A stretch of DNA of 64,000 nucleotides from an uncultured Armatimonadota bacterium (GTDB lineage: Bacteria > Armatimonadota > Fimbriimonadia > Fimbriimonadales > Fimbriimonadaceae), in NCBI GenBank assembly GCA_903904815.1, contig CAIVDU010000102.1, positions 30,909 through 94,908 on the forward strand, written 5' to 3'. Both the position numbers and the translations under genes were made by a program. The notes beneath the pieces were generated by a model. It saw nothing but the letters and a program-made list of their open reading frames with translations. It was not told the origin of the DNA and made no database searches. Shown here piece after piece: positions 1 to 7,415 of this stretch (position 1 is the first letter of the stretch; the number at the start of each line of letters is the position of its first letter).

Positions 1-38
1 CCAATCTGGCAGTTCATACGCCGCTTAAGTTCCGATGA
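1..38 (+). CDS. 3' end of an upstream gene, possibly ftsX (partial)
   Basis: The frame opening at base 3 reads NLAVHTPLKFR and then stops at TGA 36-38, which overlaps the ATG at 35 as ATGA. Such a four-base overlap suggests translational coupling to the EnvC-like gene that follows. EnvC-type genes often follow ftsX, so the upstream gene may be ftsX, but only eleven residues are visible and this is inference. Confidence 0.35.
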   Translation, partial: NLAVHTPLKFR

Positions 39-1213
39 AGCCAATTGTCGCTCTTGCCTTTGTGTTGCTCGCGGTCTCCACTTCGGCGGAATCGCCGCAG
101 CATCACCGACGGCATCGGTCGTCTGTTCACCGGTCGACGAACGTGCGTTCCCTTCGCGGCCAGTTGAACTCGGTTCGTCTGAAAAAGGAACGACTCCGTG
201 CCCAGCTTAAGCAGACGGCCCAGGCGGCCCATGCCGTCCTTGGCGATATCAAGCAGGTGGACCAGAAGCTGTCCACGGTCAAGGACGAACTCGACGAAAC
301 CACCCAGCATCTCGACTCCAGTCGAGTGGAGCAGCAGCATATCGGGACCCAACTGGAAGCGGCCACCAAACGCGTTGGCGAGCTTCAGGAACAGGTCCGA
401 AGGCGGCTACGTGCCATGTACGTTCGGGGTTCTGGTTCGGTCTTGACCGCCTTGGTAGATAGTGAGAGTGTGGGAGATGTGGCGACGCGCGGCTACCTGA
501 TGAGAACGGTGGCTCATCGCGACCAGGCCCTATTTGCCGAGTTCCGAACCTTGCGCGCCCAGATCGCGGACCGAAAAACGAAGCAAGATCAGCTCGTCAC
601 CGACATCAACCGCCTCGCCCAGAGGCAACAGACAAAGACGGTCGAACTCGCTCAGGTCCGGGAAGAGAAGGGCGAACTGCTGGAAGGTTTGCGGCACAAG
701 CAGGGCGAACTGAAGGCGATGATCGAGCAGTTCGAAGCGGACGAGCAGGAGATCGCCGGCCAAATCGCCGCCTTTGCCGCCCGTTCACGCCCTGCGCACG
801 GTCACGGCCTCGTTCAGCTCCCCGCCTTTACCGGCCGGTTCATGAAGCCGGTCCAGGGCCGCATTGCCGACGGCTTCGGCATGCGCTACCACCCAATCCT
901 CCACCGAACTCGCATGCACGACGGGGTGGACATCGCCGCCCCCTCTGGCACGCCCATCCACGCCGCCGCCGATGGTCAGGTGATCTCCACCACCTACATG
1001 CGCGGCTACGGCAACGTCGTCATCCTAGACCACGGAGGCGGCGTGTCCACCGTCTACGCCCACGCATCCCGCATCTACTGCTCGGCCGGTCAACAGGTCC
1101 ACCGAGGCGACGTCATCGCCGCCGTAGGCGCCACGGGATTGGCTACCGGACCCCACTGTCATTTCGAGGTAAGAATCGGAGGCCACGCAGTGAATCCAAT
1201 GGGCCGGTTCTAG
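35..1213 (+). CDS. EnvC-like murein hydrolase activator, M23/LytM family
   Basis: This 392-residue exported protein has a signal peptide (MKPIVALAFVLLAVSTSAES), a long coiled coil at about residues 40-240 rich in Q, E, K and R, and a C-terminal LytM/M23 domain from about 275. The zinc-site motifs of active M23 enzymes are visible: HDGVDIAAPSGTPI (H-x3-D), a central VYAHAS and GPHCHFEVR (HxH). Coiled coil plus LytM is the EnvC/FtsX-partner architecture. Family members either cut peptidoglycan cross-links or activate amidases at division. Because the metal ligands appear intact it may itself be a peptidase. The start overlaps an upstream stop (ATGA), suggesting an operon with a preceding gene. 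Confidence 0.85.
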   Translation: MKPIVALAFVLLAVSTSAESPQHHRRHRSSVHRSTNVRSLRGQLNSVRLKKERLRAQLKQTAQAAHAVLGDIKQVDQKLSTVKDELDETTQHLDSSRVEQQHIGTQLEAATKRVGELQEQVRRRLRAMYVRGSGSVLTALVDSESVGDVATRGYLMRTVAHRDQALFAEFRTLRAQIADRKTKQDQLVTDINRLAQRQQTKTVELAQVREEKGELLEGLRHKQGELKAMIEQFEADEQEIAGQIAAFAARSRPAHGHGLVQLPAFTGRFMKPVQGRIADGFGMRYHPILHRTRMHDGVDIAAPSGTPIHAAADGQVISTTYMRGYGNVVILDHGGGVSTVYAHASRIYCSAGQQVHRGDVIAAVGATGLATGPHCHFEVRIGGHAVNPMGRF

Positions 1214-1277
1214 GCGCTCCGGTTGCTAGGCCAAATCGAAGGCACCGACAACTTCGAATAGGACTTTCTCTGTATCG

Positions 1278-1469
1278 CTAGGGCCGCAACCTGTCTCGGC
1301 GTGTCATTACCCAGCATGGGGATGCAGCTGGGTCTTTGAGGGTGAGATCATATCGGGTGGCAAGCATGGCCTTGACCTGGCGCTGCTGTTCGGGCTCGAA
1401 GGTGTCGAGCAGCTCGGCCACTTCCGCCGCGATCTCAAATTCCTTGCCCTTGTTCTTCGTCGTGGTCAT
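1278..1469 (-). CDS. small hypothetical protein, 63 aa
   Basis: A short acidic protein (MTTTKNKGKEFEIAAEVAELLDTF...) with helical character and no recognised family. Support for it being real comes from a TACATT hexamer exactly 6 nt upstream of the ATG, the leaderless arrangement seen at many genes here. Its last residues (CWVMTRRDRLRP) and stop codon are encoded inside an interspersed repeat at 1282-1312 that recurs at 15694-15724, so the C-terminus may have been altered by repeat insertion. Confidence 0.45.
   Translation of the reverse strand: MTTTKNKGKEFEIAAEVAELLDTFEPEQQRQVKAMLATRYDLTLKDPAASPCWVMTRRDRLRP
1282..1312 (-). repeat. interspersed repeat, copy A
   Basis: Read on the minus strand this stretch matches 15694-15724 at 26 of 31 positions, with the shared core GGGTAATGACA-GCC-GAC-GGTTG-GGCC. 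The two copies are 14 kb apart and beside unrelated genes, so this looks like a dispersed family and not a local duplication. Its extent beyond 31 bp is unclear. Confidence 0.5.
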
Positions 1470-1475
1470 CGGTGA

Positions 1476-1481
1476 AATGTA
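1476..1481 (-). promoter_or_regulatory. -10-like TACATT, leaderless start of the 63-aa ORF
   Basis: TACATT lies 6 nt before the ATG at 1469. There is no Shine-Dalgarno sequence, so the transcript would begin at or next to the start codon. No clear -35 was seen. Confidence 0.4.
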
Positions 1482-1522
1482 ACAACCGCCGATCGCGTTG
1501 GCTAGTGGGAACGCTTTTTGTG

Positions 1523-1551
1523 TTGAAAGCGTATAGCCTATAGGCTATAGT
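1523..1551 (+). promoter_or_regulatory. higBA promoter, leaderless
   Basis: TTGAAA (1523-1528), a 17-nt spacer and TATAGT (1546-1551) make a near-consensus housekeeping promoter. Only 6 nt separate the -10 from the GTG at 1558, so the mRNA should start at the toxin start codon. Confidence 0.7.
1532..1549 (+). promoter_or_regulatory. HigA operator, 18-bp perfect palindrome
   Basis: TATAGCCTATAGGCTATA is perfectly self-complementary and fills the spacer and part of the -10 of the higBA promoter. This is where an antitoxin with an HTH domain would autorepress the operon. Binding by the adjacent HigA-like protein is inferred. Confidence 0.7.
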
Positions 1552-1557
1552 TTACTT

Positions 1558-1929
1558 GTGCGCCGAGAGTTTGACTACTTTGACGATGAGATCATCACCC
1601 AGGAGTTGGACGACCTGCCAGCGAGGGACGCGGCCAATCTGATCGTGGTCATGGGCCGCTATGAGGAGGTTGGATTTGATGACCCTAAACCCGCGAAGGT
1701 TCAGGATTACGGTGAGGGAATCAAGTGCATCCGCCACGTCAAGCCAAACTATAAGGGCCGGGGGCTTTTCTACGTTGGAGAGTCCGGAACTGGCTATCAA
1801 AAGCTCTGGGTTCTGACGGTGTACAAGAAGGAAAGTCAAGAAGTGCCGAAGCATGTCTTGGAGCGAGCAAAAACACGCATGGTTAGCCATCAGGCGAAGA
1901 TGAAAGCGGAACAGGAGAGGAAACGATGA
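1558..1929 (+). CDS. higB: RelE/HigB-type toxin (Gp49-like)
   Basis: A 123-residue basic protein of the phage-derived Gp49/HigB family, with the family pattern VLTVYKKESQEVPKHVLERAKTRM near the C-terminus. Family members are usually ribosome-dependent mRNA endonucleases. The toxin precedes the antitoxin, the usual order for HigBA. The GTG start at 1558 is fixed by the promoter 6 nt upstream. Its stop overlaps the antitoxin ATG as ATGA, so the pair is translationally coupled. Confidence 0.75.
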   Translation: MRREFDYFDDEIITQELDDLPARDAANLIVVMGRYEEVGFDDPKPAKVQDYGEGIKCIRHVKPNYKGRGLFYVGESGTGYQKLWVLTVYKKESQEVPKHVLERAKTRMVSHQAKMKAEQERKR

Positions 1930-2216
1930 GCAAATTGCGCCAGTACGCGGCTGACCGTTCAGCACGTGATCCGGAATTTAAAGCGGCCTATGAGGCTGAG
2001 ATGGCCGTAATGGATTTGATCCGTGCGCGGAAAGCAAGAGGCCTATCGCAAACCGACATGGCCGACCGTCTGCATGTGTCGCAACCCTACCTTGCCCAGA
2101 TCGAGGGCATGACGAAGAAGCTGAATGCGGATCTACTGTTCCGCTATGCTGCTGAATTGGGTCTGAGCCTCAAGGTAACGGAACCAGAGCCACGTCAAGA
2201 AGGCGGTTCTTTCTGA
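1926..2216 (+). CDS. higA: HigA-type antitoxin, XRE-family HTH
   Basis: A 96-residue protein with a helix-turn-helix around residues 40-75 (KARGLSQTDMADRLHVSQPYLAQIE) of the Cro/XRE class. It should neutralise the preceding toxin and repress the operon through the 18-bp palindrome at 1532-1549. ATGA overlap with the toxin gene supports a two-gene unit. Toxin and antitoxin families are recognisable, although activity is unproven. Confidence 0.75.
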   Translation: MSKLRQYAADRSARDPEFKAAYEAEMAVMDLIRARKARGLSQTDMADRLHVSQPYLAQIEGMTKKLNADLLFRYAAELGLSLKVTEPEPRQEGGSF

Positions 2217-2267
2217 TCCTCTAGGACCAACCGAGAAAATTACCACTAACCCCTGCAAGAGAATTCC

Positions 2268-3227
2268 ATGAAGCTCGCTCTCTTTGCCCTCGCAGCAATC
2301 CACTTTTCCGGAGGCGATCATTACGGTTTGGCGAAGGCGATTCAAGAGGCTCGTTCTGGCCCGGTTGTCGTGCTAGTGGGAGACGAGTCGGTGGTTCCGA
2401 AGGCAGACTTTAATTGGACGGTCGAACACGAGTATTACGTGAGAATGCGTCGTGCCACTGGTTTAGAACAGGAAAAACATCTTGAAGGCTACGCTCCAAT
2501 CGCTTGGCCCGAGTACCTGATGAAGAACCATCTACCTCCTCGGCGAAATCCTTCCGACAAGTCGCTAGACCTCGCGCCCTGGAAAATGGTCCCGGATGAG
2601 AATGGCCTAGTTAGCACACCTGGAGCCTCCGTAGTCCACTCGTTGGGGCAGATTTCGATGGCAAGACTACCGAAGCCCGTCAAGGTCTGCGCTTTTTACA
2701 CTGACATCAAGTTGGCGGTGGTATGTGACAAGCAGCAGCCTCAAATTTTGATGAGGACAATCGCTGCGGCCAGTGGCACGAAATTCGTCGAAGGCAAAAC
2801 AGAGTGGCGTTTGGAGTGCGATCCTGAAGTGTTTCGCTCCAGGTACATCGCTTTGATTGATCGACGGATTGATCCGTTACTCGCTCGGAACGCCGACTCA
2901 TTCTGGATTCAAGACGCAAAGTTGGTCCGTGCAGGGATTCTATCGATGACTGATGACGAAATCTGTAAGGCGGTGGGTCAACGAGATTCCCGGGTAACGC
3001 TGGACGTGCCTGCACAAGGAGAACTTTCTCAGGCGGTTCTTGAAAGAATTGATGCTTGGGCAAATCGAAAAGACATGAAATTCGCGTCCACAGATTTGGC
3101 CACGTCTCAAATCATTGGCATGGTCGACTTTAGCCGACCCTTCAAGATTGTCGTGGATCTGAGCTCAGCGGTAGTGGGTGTGAGGGCAATGGTGAAAGGC
3201 ACGGAGCACGACGCAATTCAGTTCTGA
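2268..3227 (+). CDS. secreted hypothetical protein, 319 aa
   Basis: The N-terminus MKLALFALAAIHFSGG looks like a short signal peptide. The rest is a mixed alpha/beta protein with no motif I recognise. An AAGAGA sequence about 5 nt before the ATG is a plausible ribosome site. It lies downstream of higBA with a gap of about 50 nt and upstream of an oxidoreductase, and neither neighbour suggests a role. Confidence 0.6.
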   Translation: MKLALFALAAIHFSGGDHYGLAKAIQEARSGPVVVLVGDESVVPKADFNWTVEHEYYVRMRRATGLEQEKHLEGYAPIAWPEYLMKNHLPPRRNPSDKSLDLAPWKMVPDENGLVSTPGASVVHSLGQISMARLPKPVKVCAFYTDIKLAVVCDKQQPQILMRTIAAASGTKFVEGKTEWRLECDPEVFRSRYIALIDRRIDPLLARNADSFWIQDAKLVRAGILSMTDDEICKAVGQRDSRVTLDVPAQGELSQAVLERIDAWANRKDMKFASTDLATSQIIGMVDFSRPFKIVVDLSSAVVGVRAMVKGTEHDAIQF

Positions 3228-3302
3228 CCCATCTCTTTGGCAACGAAAACTCACCTCCGACAGTCAGAGTCAATCGGCGGTAGTCTCAAGCCGGAGAAAA
3301 CA

Positions 3303-4214
3303 ATGAAAGCACTCAGATTCCACTCCTTCGGAGGCCCAGAAGTTCTGGTCTTCGACGATGCCCCTGTTCCCGAGCCTGGGGCCGGTCAAGTTCGCGTCAA
3401 AGTGTCGGGTTCCGGTGTGAACCCGGTCGACTGGAAAATTCGGGAAGGGCACTTCATTCCGACGTTGCCGCTGCCCGCAATCATGAGCAGCGAGTTCTCG
3501 GGGACCGTCGAAAAGCTCGGCGAGGGCGTCACCGACTTCAATCTGGGAGACGAAGTCTACGGAATTGCTACCGGCTCGTGTGCCGAGTATGTGGTCGCCG
3601 ATGTGGCAACCACCGGATTGAAGCCGGTCTCGATGGACCTCCCGGACGCCGCCTCGATTCCACTCGCCGGCATGACCGCCTATCAGTGCCTTTTTGACGT
3701 CGCCAATCTGCAAGCCGGTCAGCGCGTGGTGATCACGGCCGCCTCCGGAGGCGTGGGCACGTTCGCGGTTCAACTCGCCAAGTGGAAAGGCGCGTTCGTG
3801 ATCGCAACCTGTTCGGCCAAGAACGCTCATCTCGTCCAGGAACTCGGCGCCAACGAGATCCTTGATTATCACAAGGAGAACTTCGAAGACATCGTCTCTG
3901 ATATAGACGTGGTCCTCGACGCCGCCGGCGGCGATACCGCCATCCGATCCTTGAAGGCCCTCAAGCCAGGAGGAATCGTCGTCTCCATCGCCTCGAAGGC
4001 CCCCACCGAAGAGGCGGCCGCCGTCGGGAAGCGGTCCGTGAATCACTACATGAAGGGAAAACGGCACGATCTCGACCACCTCGCCGCGCTGGTCCAAGAC
4101 CTCCAGATTCGACCGGTCGTTGATACCGTGGTGCGATTTGATCAGGCGATCGAAGCTCAGAAAGAGAGCCAGGCCGGCCACGTGGTCGGAAAAATCGTCG
4201 TCCGAGTTTCATAA
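3303..4214 (+). CDS. NADP-dependent zinc-type alcohol dehydrogenase / quinone oxidoreductase
   Basis: A medium-chain dehydrogenase/reductase of 303 residues. The start at 3303 (MKALRFHSFGGPEVLVF) is chosen over an upstream in-frame start because GGAGA sits just before it and the domain begins there. The GroES-like part spans about 1-110, and the Rossmann nucleotide-binding motif is ITAASGGVGTFAVQLAK near residue 145. No structural-zinc cysteines are visible, as in quinone oxidoreductases. It ends just before a stem-loop at 4223-4252. The substrate cannot be told. Confidence 0.85.
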   Translation: MKALRFHSFGGPEVLVFDDAPVPEPGAGQVRVKVSGSGVNPVDWKIREGHFIPTLPLPAIMSSEFSGTVEKLGEGVTDFNLGDEVYGIATGSCAEYVVADVATTGLKPVSMDLPDAASIPLAGMTAYQCLFDVANLQAGQRVVITAASGGVGTFAVQLAKWKGAFVIATCSAKNAHLVQELGANEILDYHKENFEDIVSDIDVVLDAAGGDTAIRSLKALKPGGIVVSIASKAPTEEAAAVGKRSVNHYMKGKRHDLDHLAALVQDLQIRPVVDTVVRFDQAIEAQKESQAGHVVGKIVVRVS

Positions 4215-4222
4215 GCGACGAA

Positions 4223-4252
4223 GCTCCCGGCTAGCAAATGCTATCCGGGAGC
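4223..4252 (+). terminator. stem-loop after the oxidoreductase gene
   Basis: GCTCCCGG (4223-4230) pairs perfectly with CCGGGAGC (4245-4252), and inside it TAGCA pairs with TGCTA, giving a long hairpin 8 nt past the stop. It lacks a T-run, so it may be an RNA 3'-end structure and not a classical terminator. Confidence 0.4.
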
Positions 4253-4570
4253 CCCATCTGCCGCTCTCGGTAGAACTGATGGGGAGAACACTCCGCCTCA
4301 AGCGACACATACTTTGACGCCTAGCAGACTTTTAATGGCCAAGGCTTATTGCGTTTTGCATCGCAAAAAAGTCACGCCGCACAGAAGTGCTACGCGAAAA
4401 AAAATGGCTGAAGGGGTGTCTCCCTACAGCCAAAGTGTGTGTCTGTTGCTTATGCTACGGGCGTCGCCTTCGCTCAAGTCGGCTAGGTCGGCGTCTCGTT
4501 GGAATTTAGAGTTTTCCTCATAAAGTTACGAAACGGTTGTCGCGCCTTTCCGGGTCACATGAATCTGCAC
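4253..4570. other. intergenic stretch without a supported gene
   Basis: Short frames here have no family resemblance, ribosome site or promoter pattern. Its only clear element is the minus-strand terminator at 4397-4431. Confidence 0.5.
4397..4431 (-). terminator. Rho-independent terminator for the S41 peptidase gene
   Basis: On the minus strand, GGCTG pairs with CAGCC and AGGG with CCCT around a 6-nt loop, with a single mismatch, and eight T's follow. It lies about 140 nt past the end of the minus-strand peptidase gene. Confidence 0.6.
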
Positions 4571-5743
4571 TTATGCTTGGTCGAATCGATGGAACGTTGG
4601 AATGTTCTTGAGATGTCCGAGCGCTGAGTTCAAATCAAGGTCTTTTCCGCTCGAATCGAACTCTTGAGGCACTGAAATATCCGGGCTGACGCCTTTTCCT
4701 TCCAACCTCGACCCATCGGTAAATACGTCGGCGATCGGAATTTCGATGTAGGAACCGTTGGAAAGTCGCTCCGGAAAGGTCCCCAAAACGTTCCCGGCCG
4801 TCCTGCTCCCGACGAAAGTGCAACGATGGCCCTTCTTCAGGATGTAGCTAAGCACCTCCTTGGCGCTTCGGGAGCCCTCGTTGATGATCGTGACCATCGG
4901 TCTGCCGTAGCCGAACAACTGCTCGGTCTTGTTGTCGCTTGTGATCCAGTCCAACTCGACTTCCGGACGAAACAGAGGATCGGCATATCCCTCCGGCCTG
5001 CCCCCAAAACCATCTCGAAGATCCAGGATAAATCCGTCGGTGTTCTTCAGCTTTCCGTAGATGGCATTGGAGAGAGCGGATCGAAAATCATCGTTCGCCA
5101 TCGTCCACAGGTGGAAGTAGCCGATTCGCCGACCGTGATCTTCGATGATCTTGACGCTGTTGGTCGAGGCCTCCAAGAACATGGGCAGGACTCTCGGTGA
5201 ATTGACCCGGATCTTTCGGGAAAGTGTTTCGACGCCGCGCCGAAGGGTCAGCGACACTTCTTGACCCACGAAGGGTCGAAGGGACTCCACCGGTGTGAAA
5301 GGTCTGCCTTCAATCTGTTCGATCACGTCTCCCTTGCGCAGGTCGGACGCCATCGCTGAAAGCCCGTCGAGCAGCATCTGGACGGCGTATCCAGAGGGGG
5401 TCTTTCGGAACCAAGCCCCGATGTTTGGCATCGACTCGGCGGTATCTCGCTTCGCCAGAGAATCCATTAAGTACCAGCCCTGGTCGCTCTTCGTCAGATA
5501 GGAAAAATGGGAGTCGTGGAAGGCGTCAATCATGCGATTGACGTTCGACTCAAACTCCGCTGGGCTTCGCGATCCTCCGATGCTGACGCCAAACTCGTCT
5601 AGTATCCGATTCATTTCCGCCTCGCGGGTCTTTCTCGCATAGTAGGAGCGAGAAATCGAGCGGCGAATCTCCTGCCATTCCTTGGCAAAATCGGGCTGGG
5701 AGTTTTGTGCGGTGGCAAAAAAAGCCAGGGCAGTTACGATCAT
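4571..5743 (-). CDS. S41-family peptidase with PDZ domain
   Basis: A 390-residue exported protein with signal peptide MIVTALAFFATAQNS. A PDZ-like segment (LRKGDVIEQIEGRPF) near residue 140 is followed by the S41 core: DGFILDLRDGFGG, then INEGSRSAKEVLSYIL carrying the probable catalytic Ser, and VGSRTAGNVLGTF. The Lys of the CtpA Ser-Lys dyad (TFGKG) is replaced by Asn here, so the protein resembles the S41B branch more than C-terminal processing proteases. Family members degrade periplasmic proteins. The specific substrate is unknown. Confidence 0.8.
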   Translation of the reverse strand: MIVTALAFFATAQNSQPDFAKEWQEIRRSISRSYYARKTREAEMNRILDEFGVSIGGSRSPAEFESNVNRMIDAFHDSHFSYLTKSDQGWYLMDSLAKRDTAESMPNIGAWFRKTPSGYAVQMLLDGLSAMASDLRKGDVIEQIEGRPFTPVESLRPFVGQEVSLTLRRGVETLSRKIRVNSPRVLPMFLEASTNSVKIIEDHGRRIGYFHLWTMANDDFRSALSNAIYGKLKNTDGFILDLRDGFGGRPEGYADPLFRPEVELDWITSDNKTEQLFGYGRPMVTIINEGSRSAKEVLSYILKKGHRCTFVGSRTAGNVLGTFPERLSNGSYIEIPIADVFTDGSRLEGKGVSPDISVPQEFDSSGKDLDLNSALGHLKNIPTFHRFDQA

Positions 5744-5782
5744 CTGAGAAATAGATACTCGTATCCTGCCCCAGAACGTTGC

Positions 5783-6124
5783 TTACTTCGCGGCGACTTG
5801 CTCGCTGAGTCGCTGGATCCGGGCGAGAATATCTCGCTTCAGTAAGAGACCGACGTGTTGATCCACCACCTTGCCATCCCGGAAGAAGGTCATGTTGGGG
5901 ATTTGCTGAACGTTGTACTGTAAAGAGAGTGGCTCGTCCTGATCGACGTCGACTTTGACGATCTTGATCGCCTCGCCTAGCTCTTGCGCAACAAGTTCCA
6001 GTTCCGGTTCCAGTCGCTTGCATGGTGGGCACCATGGGGCGAAAAAGTCGACGAGCACGAGACCCTTCGTCTCAAGCACTTCGCTTTCGAATGCCGCAGT
6101 TCCGATAATTTTCGTGTTTCCCAA
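5783..6124 (-). CDS. trxA: thioredoxin
   Basis: A 113-residue single-domain thioredoxin with the redox site FFAPWCPPCKRLEPE (WCPPC, not the usual WCGPC) and the cis-proline loop QIPNMTFF. The start is TTG at 6124, supported by GAGGG 9 nt upstream. It reduces cytoplasmic disulfides. It is divergent from an ArsR-family regulator that might control it, since a partial inverted repeat lies between them. The CPPC active site is expected to shift the redox potential relative to CGPC. Confidence 0.88.
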   Translation of the reverse strand: MGNTKIIGTAAFESEVLETKGLVLVDFFAPWCPPCKRLEPELELVAQELGEAIKIVKVDVDQDEPLSLQYNVQQIPNMTFFRDGKVVDQHVGLLLKRDILARIQRLSEQVAAK

Positions 6125-6191
6125 GTCTTGTATCCCTCAATCATTGCCGTCGAATGACGGTCTGATACTATTATTTCACGCCAAAATGTCG

Positions 6192-6215
6192 ATAGTCAAG
6201 TGGTTGTTTAACTAT
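6192..6215. promoter_or_regulatory. possible ArsR-family operator between trxA and the regulator gene
   Basis: ATAGT (6192-6196) and ACTAT (6211-6215) form an inverted repeat that overlaps the -35 of the regulator's own promoter. Its size fits ArsR/SmtB-type operators, but the arms are short. Confidence 0.35.
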
Positions 6216-6232
6216 TTGATTGATGGTATGCT
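6204..6232 (+). promoter_or_regulatory. promoter of the ArsR gene, leaderless
   Basis: TTGTTT (6204-6209), a 17-nt spacer and TATGCT (6227-6232) are followed after 7 nt by the ATG at 6240. There is no Shine-Dalgarno site, and this choice fixes the start codon. Confidence 0.55.
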
Positions 6233-6239
6233 CAATGGC

Positions 6240-6545
6240 ATGGACGCAGAAAATACCGAGCGAAAAGCGAAGGTGTTTGCCGCGCTTTCGGACCCCACTC
6301 GCCTGAGGCTGGTAGAAATCCTCGCCGCCGAAGACACCCTCTGTGGTTCCGATCTTGCCGAAAGAGCCGGCATCAGCTTGGCTCTTCTGAGCCACCATTG
6401 GAAGGTGCTGACCGATGCGGGGCTGACAACCCGAACCCGCCAAGGCCAGCGTCAATACTGTAGTTTGAACCGCGAAATCCTCGCCGAAGCGTTCGAAGGC
6501 CTGTGGCCTTACCGAAAGCTTTTAAGTAGGCCCCATGAATCTTGA
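6240..6545 (+). CDS. ArsR-family winged-helix transcriptional regulator
   Basis: About 101 residues from ATG 6240 (MDAENTERKAKVFAALSDPTR). The HTH region includes LSDPTRLRLVEILAAEDTLCGSDLAERAGISLALLSHHWKVL, typical of ArsR repressors. Only one cysteine (TLCGSD) is visible, so the ELCVCDL metal site of arsenite sensors is absent and the signal may not be a metal. Earlier in-frame ATGs exist at 6186 and 6228, but the promoter -10 overlaps them. Confidence 0.75.
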   Translation: MDAENTERKAKVFAALSDPTRLRLVEILAAEDTLCGSDLAERAGISLALLSHHWKVLTDAGLTTRTRQGQRQYCSLNREILAEAFEGLWPYRKLLSRPHES

Positions 6546-6632
6546 CATTTAGGTCTATTTTGACCCACCATCTTCGTAGGAAGAATCATTCTCCGTAGAG
6601 TGTCTTCCGCGAATTGGATCTCCGACTTTCCT

Positions 6633-7391
6633 ATGCTAGTAATCAAGAACCTCCACGCTCGAGTTGAAGAGAAACCCATCCTACGAGGAATCGACCTCAC
6701 CGTAAACGCGGGCGAAGTCCACGCGATCATGGGTCCAAACGGCTCCGGCAAAAGCACCCTCGCGAGCATCATCGCTGGCAAGGATGAGTACGAAGTCACC
6801 GAAGGATCGGTAACCCTCGACGGAGAGGACATTCTTGAACTCGATCCAGAGGAGCGCGCGTTCGCCGGAATATTCTTGGCGTTCCAATATCCGGTGGAGA
6901 TCCCTGGCGTCACCAACACCTACTTCCTGCGCGCCGCTCTAAACAACATTCGCAAGCATCGGAATCTGCCCGAACTCTCGATGACCGAATTTATGCGCCA
7001 CATCAAGAGCAAGGTTGAGATGATGGAGCTGGACAACTCGCTGCTAAGCCGCGCCGTCAACGAGGGCTTCTCCGGTGGTGAGAAAAAGCGCAACGAGATC
7101 TTCCAAATGGCGGTTCTCGAACCGAAGCTCGCTGTACTGGACGAGACCGACTCTGGCCTGGACATTGACGCCCTGAAGATCGTCGCAAACGGCGTGAACG
7201 CTCTGCGCGGTCCGGAAAGAGGCATCGTGGTGGTGACCCACTACCAGCGCCTGCTGAACTACATCGTGCCGGACTTCGTGCACGTGCTCATGGACGGTCG
7301 AATCGTCAAGAGCGGCGGTCGTGAGTTGGCCCTGGAACTCGAAGAAAAGGGTTACGGATTCATTGAAGGAGAAGTCGCGGCCAAGGCCTAA
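6633..7391 (+). CDS. sufC: Fe-S cluster assembly ATPase SufC
   Basis: A 252-residue ABC-type ATPase with Walker [10 protein letters not shown], the SufC-type signature [14 protein letters not shown] and Walker [14 protein letters not shown]. SufC powers the scaffold on which iron-sulfur clusters are built in the cytoplasm. ATG 6633 ([12 protein letters not shown]) matches the family start better than the upstream GTG at 6600. It opens a tightly packed SUF operon, with sufD following after 24 nt. Confidence 0.95.
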   Translation: MLVIKNLHARVEEKPILRGIDLTVNAGEVHAIMGPNGSGKSTLASIIAGKDEYEVTEGSVTLDGEDILELDPEERAFAGIFLAFQYPVEIPGVTNTYFLRAALNNIRKHRNLPELSMTEFMRHIKSKVEMMELDNSLLSRAVNEGFSGGEKKRNEIFQMAVLEPKLAVLDETDSGLDIDALKIVANGVNALRGPERGIVVVTHYQRLLNYIVPDFVHVLMDGRIVKSGGRELALELEEKGYGFIEGEVAAKA

Positions 7392-7415
7392 TCGCCCCCG
7401 CCCCTTTAAAGAACC

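Noticed and set aside
3270..4181. 303-codon open frame on the minus strand opposite the oxidoreductase
   Set aside because: The plus strand encodes a clear dehydrogenase; the antisense frame has no family resemblance and follows from the codon bias of a GC-rich gene.
5550..6035. 161-codon minus-strand frame overlapping thioredoxin
   Set aside because: A different frame on the same strand encodes thioredoxin with WCPPC; this one has no known features.
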